64,000 nt of DNA, from assembly GCF_035317345.1 (NCBI RefSeq), contig NZ_JAYKTU010000004.1. The stretch is one strand, 5' to 3'. This DNA comes from Cellvibrio fontiphilus. Lineage in GTDB: Bacteria > Pseudomonadota > Gammaproteobacteria > Pseudomonadales > Cellvibrionaceae. This document shows, one piece after another, positions 61,953 through 64,000 of this stretch (the first letter of the stretch is position 1; every line of letters starts with the position of its first letter). The translations under genes were made by a program, and so were the position numbers. The notes under the pieces are model-generated. The model searched no databases. It was not told the origin of the DNA and was given only the letters and a program-made list of their open reading frames with translations.

Positions 61953-64000
61953 ATGCCGCAGTTTTCATCCAGTTACTTTTCAACGTCTCCTCTTTTGTTA
62001 ACGCCATTAGCACGCATTCTGCGCGCTACTGTTTTAGGTGTTGGTATCGGCCTCGCTTATGGCAGTACTGCTGTCGCGCAGGTACCGCAAGCTGAATCTG
62101 TTTCAATCCAAAAAAGTTACCAGATACCAGCGGGAGCACTTGCGCAATCCCTCAACCGTTTCGCCAGTGAAGCCGGAATTACCTTGTCGTTTACACCTGA
62201 TTTGGTTGACGGAAAACAAGCGCAGGAATTGAAAGGAAATTTCACACCGCAGGCAGGATTAAAAAAACTCCTGCAAGGCAGTGGGTTGGAAACAGTTATT
62301 AAATCGGACGGCAGTTTTAGTCTGAAACTGGCAGCGCCAGTGGGACAATTAAAAACAGTGAAGGTGACGGCGGCGGCTGAAAGCGACACAAATTACAGTT
62401 ATGCAACCGAAACAGCCAGCATTGTCCGTGGTGCTGAGTCGCTCAGAGAGGTACCGCAATCGGTAACGGTAGTGACGCGCAAGTTAATTGAAGACCAGAA
62501 CCTGACGATGATGAGCGATGCCATGGCCAAGGCGCCGGGCATAGTTGCCACGACCGATGGCATGGGCAACTCAGAATTCCGCTCGCGCGGTTTTGTGATC
62601 GACAATTATCAAGTCGATAACTTGGGAACTTCATACACATCCACTTTCCGTCCGGATTTTGATTTGGCCATTTATGATCGGGTAGAAATTCTACGCGGCG
62701 CGGATGGCCTGTTTTCCGCAGCTGGCGAACCTGGCGGTACTATTAGCCTCGCGCGCAAGCGGCCGACAGATTACTTGAGTTCCTCGGTCTCGCTGGCCTA
62801 CGGCAGCTGGGACAATGCCCGCGTTGAAGGGGATGTTGGTGGTGCCATCGCACTGGATGGAAAATTGCGCGGTCGTGTGGTCAGCGTTTGGCAAGACCGC
62901 GAATTTTTCTACAGCCCGGCTGATGAAGAAAAACAGGTTATCTACGGTATTCTGGAATTTGACCTGACCGACTCCACCACCATCAGCGGCGGGGCCAGTC
63001 ATCAAAATGTAGAAGGCGTTACTTGGATGAACGGCTTGCCTACCTTTGATGACAGCAGTCAGTTAGGTTTGCCGCGCGATGTAGCACTGAACGTAGACTG
63101 GGCTACGCGCGATACCACAGTTAAAGAGACTTTCCTCACCATCGACCATGAATTTAACGATAACTGGTCCGCCAAGCTCAGCGGCATGAAGCAGCGCTAT
63201 GACTTCGATTACATCCAGTTAAGCCTCCAGGGGCCAGTTGATAAAGCGACAGGATTGTTTGGTGAGCCGGGTGCCTTTTCCGAGGATGATGGCAACCATT
63301 CCGACGCGGTAGATTTGAGTGTCACGGGGCGTTTTCAGGCGTGGGGTTACTTGCACAAATTGGTTGCGGGCATTGATTCACGCAGCAGTCACGGTAAGCA
63401 GATGCGTAACAACTTCGAGGTGGACTTTCCTAATAGTGAGGTCGGTATTGATGACTTCCCTGGTCTGGAGCTACCAGCACCCACGGTTGGCGGATATAAC
63501 CATGGTTGGCCAGCGTGGGGAGCTGAGCAGAAGGGCGGCTATGCTCGGTTGAACTTGCAAGTATCTGACAACGCCCACGTCATCATCGGTGGACGTTATG
63601 CCAATTACCGCGATTACAGCTCCTATCAGTTATTTGACGGCGCAGGCAATCTTATTACCAGCGAAAAAAACGGCTGGCGTGAGGATGGCATCTTCACGCC
63701 TTATGCTGCCTTCACCTACGACTTAACGCCAGCCTGGACTACTTACGCCAGCTTTACTGAGGTCTACAAACCGCAAAACTATTTTTCTGGTCCAGCTGAA
63801 AATCCGACAAAACTAGACCCCATCACCGGCCGCAATTATGAGCTGGGCGCCAAGGGCAGCGTATTGGACGGTGCGTTGAATCTATCGGTTGCTCTCTACA
63901 ACATCGAGCGGGATGGTGAGGCAATTCAGGACATGCGCTACGGGGAGGGCAGTAATTTCTGGTTGCCGTTGGGCGAAATTGTTAGCGAAGGCGTGGACCT
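61953..64000 (+). CDS. FecA-like TonB-dependent siderophore receptor (second copy), 3' end outside window
   Basis: At least 682 codons, open to the right edge. A signal peptide (ATVLGVGIGLAYGSTAVAQ) is followed by an STN domain (YQIPAGALAQSLNRFASEAG, then LKGNFTPQAGLKKLLQGSGL). The plug has SLREVPQSVTVVTRKLIEDQ, FRSRGFVIDNYQVD, YDRVEILRGADGLFSAAGEP and GGTISLARKRP. The barrel so far includes the family segment FTPYAAFTYDLTPAWTTYAS and ELGAKGSVLDGALNLS. The closest class is the ferripyoverdine/FoxA-type transducer receptors. It is 102 bases after the second FecR gene. Confidence 0.93.
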   Translation, partial: MPQFSSSYFSTSPLLLTPLARILRATVLGVGIGLAYGSTAVAQVPQAESVSIQKSYQIPAGALAQSLNRFASEAGITLSFTPDLVDGKQAQELKGNFTPQAGLKKLLQGSGLETVIKSDGSFSLKLAAPVGQLKTVKVTAAAESDTNYSYATETASIVRGAESLREVPQSVTVVTRKLIEDQNLTMMSDAMAKAPGIVATTDGMGNSEFRSRGFVIDNYQVDNLGTSYTSTFRPDFDLAIYDRVEILRGADGLFSAAGEPGGTISLARKRPTDYLSSSVSLAYGSWDNARVEGDVGGAIALDGKLRGRVVSVWQDREFFYSPADEEKQVIYGILEFDLTDSTTISGGASHQNVEGVTWMNGLPTFDDSSQLGLPRDVALNVDWATRDTTVKETFLTIDHEFNDNWSAKLSGMKQRYDFDYIQLSLQGPVDKATGLFGEPGAFSEDDGNHSDAVDLSVTGRFQAWGYLHKLVAGIDSRSSHGKQMRNNFEVDFPNSEVGIDDFPGLELPAPTVGGYNHGWPAWGAEQKGGYARLNLQVSDNAHVIIGGRYANYRDYSSYQLFDGAGNLITSEKNGWREDGIFTPYAAFTYDLTPAWTTYASFTEVYKPQNYFSGPAENPTKLDPITGRNYELGAKGSVLDGALNLSVALYNIERDGEAIQDMRYGEGSNFWLPLGEIVSEGVD

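Overview
The window comes from a Gram-negative gammaproteobacterium, most likely Cellvibrio or a close relative in the Cellvibrionaceae. This is inferred from the style of the proteins and from gene order: a 4.5S RNA gene just upstream of dnaX-ybaB-recR, rnd-ycgL-ycgN, mutS next to a 7Fe ferredoxin, and many TonB-dependent receptors, including one of the large TonB-Xanth-Caul type followed by a SapC-like gene. I could not run a search, so genus and species are not proven.

Left third (1-26 kb). The window opens inside dinG, followed by yqcC and a convergent, rearranged PTPS/QueD-like gene. Next comes a signalling block: a YfiR-like periplasmic protein, a hybrid histidine kinase, a REC-PAS-GGDEF-EAL protein and a TonB-dependent receptor, all in one direction. 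It is followed by metR and a minus-strand group (PAS histidine kinase, single-domain response regulator, REC-PAS-PAS-GGDEF-EAL protein). After tpx come housekeeping genes: ffs (4.5S RNA), dnaX with an apparently complete programmed -1 frameshift signal, ybaB, recR, rnd, ycgL, ycgN, a membrane protein, a vWA-domain protein, a GNAT enzyme and dps.

Middle (26-47 kb). A TonB receptor / SapC / DUF6445 / cupin_8 group precedes hrpA. Directly after hrpA lies a three-gene RiPP operon. It encodes a secreted Cys-rich EGKCG-repeat precursor, a DUF692 (MNIO) iron enzyme and a DUF2063 partner, which is the HvfABC/bufferin-type copper-peptide pathway. Next to it is a porin preceded by a strong PhoB box. 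Then, on the minus strand, comes an unusual set: a beta-helix-like lipoprotein, an outer-membrane receptor and a secreted protein with two tandem TonB_C-like modules. Weaker Pho-box-like sequences precede two of these transcription units, so 38.4-45.7 kb may be a local phosphate-starvation cluster. mlaA and a PilZ protein follow.

Right (47-64 kb). fdxA and mutS are followed by a tyrosine integrase with an unusual repeat array upstream and by a scar containing a C-terminal fragment of dnaE2/imuC. A flavodoxin and an unknown gene lead into an iron-uptake region: DUF3325, PepSY and DUF3649 membrane proteins diverge from two tandem FecI-FecR-FecA-type cassettes, the second of which runs off the right edge. 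I found no tRNA, 16S/23S rRNA, CRISPR array or intact insertion sequence.
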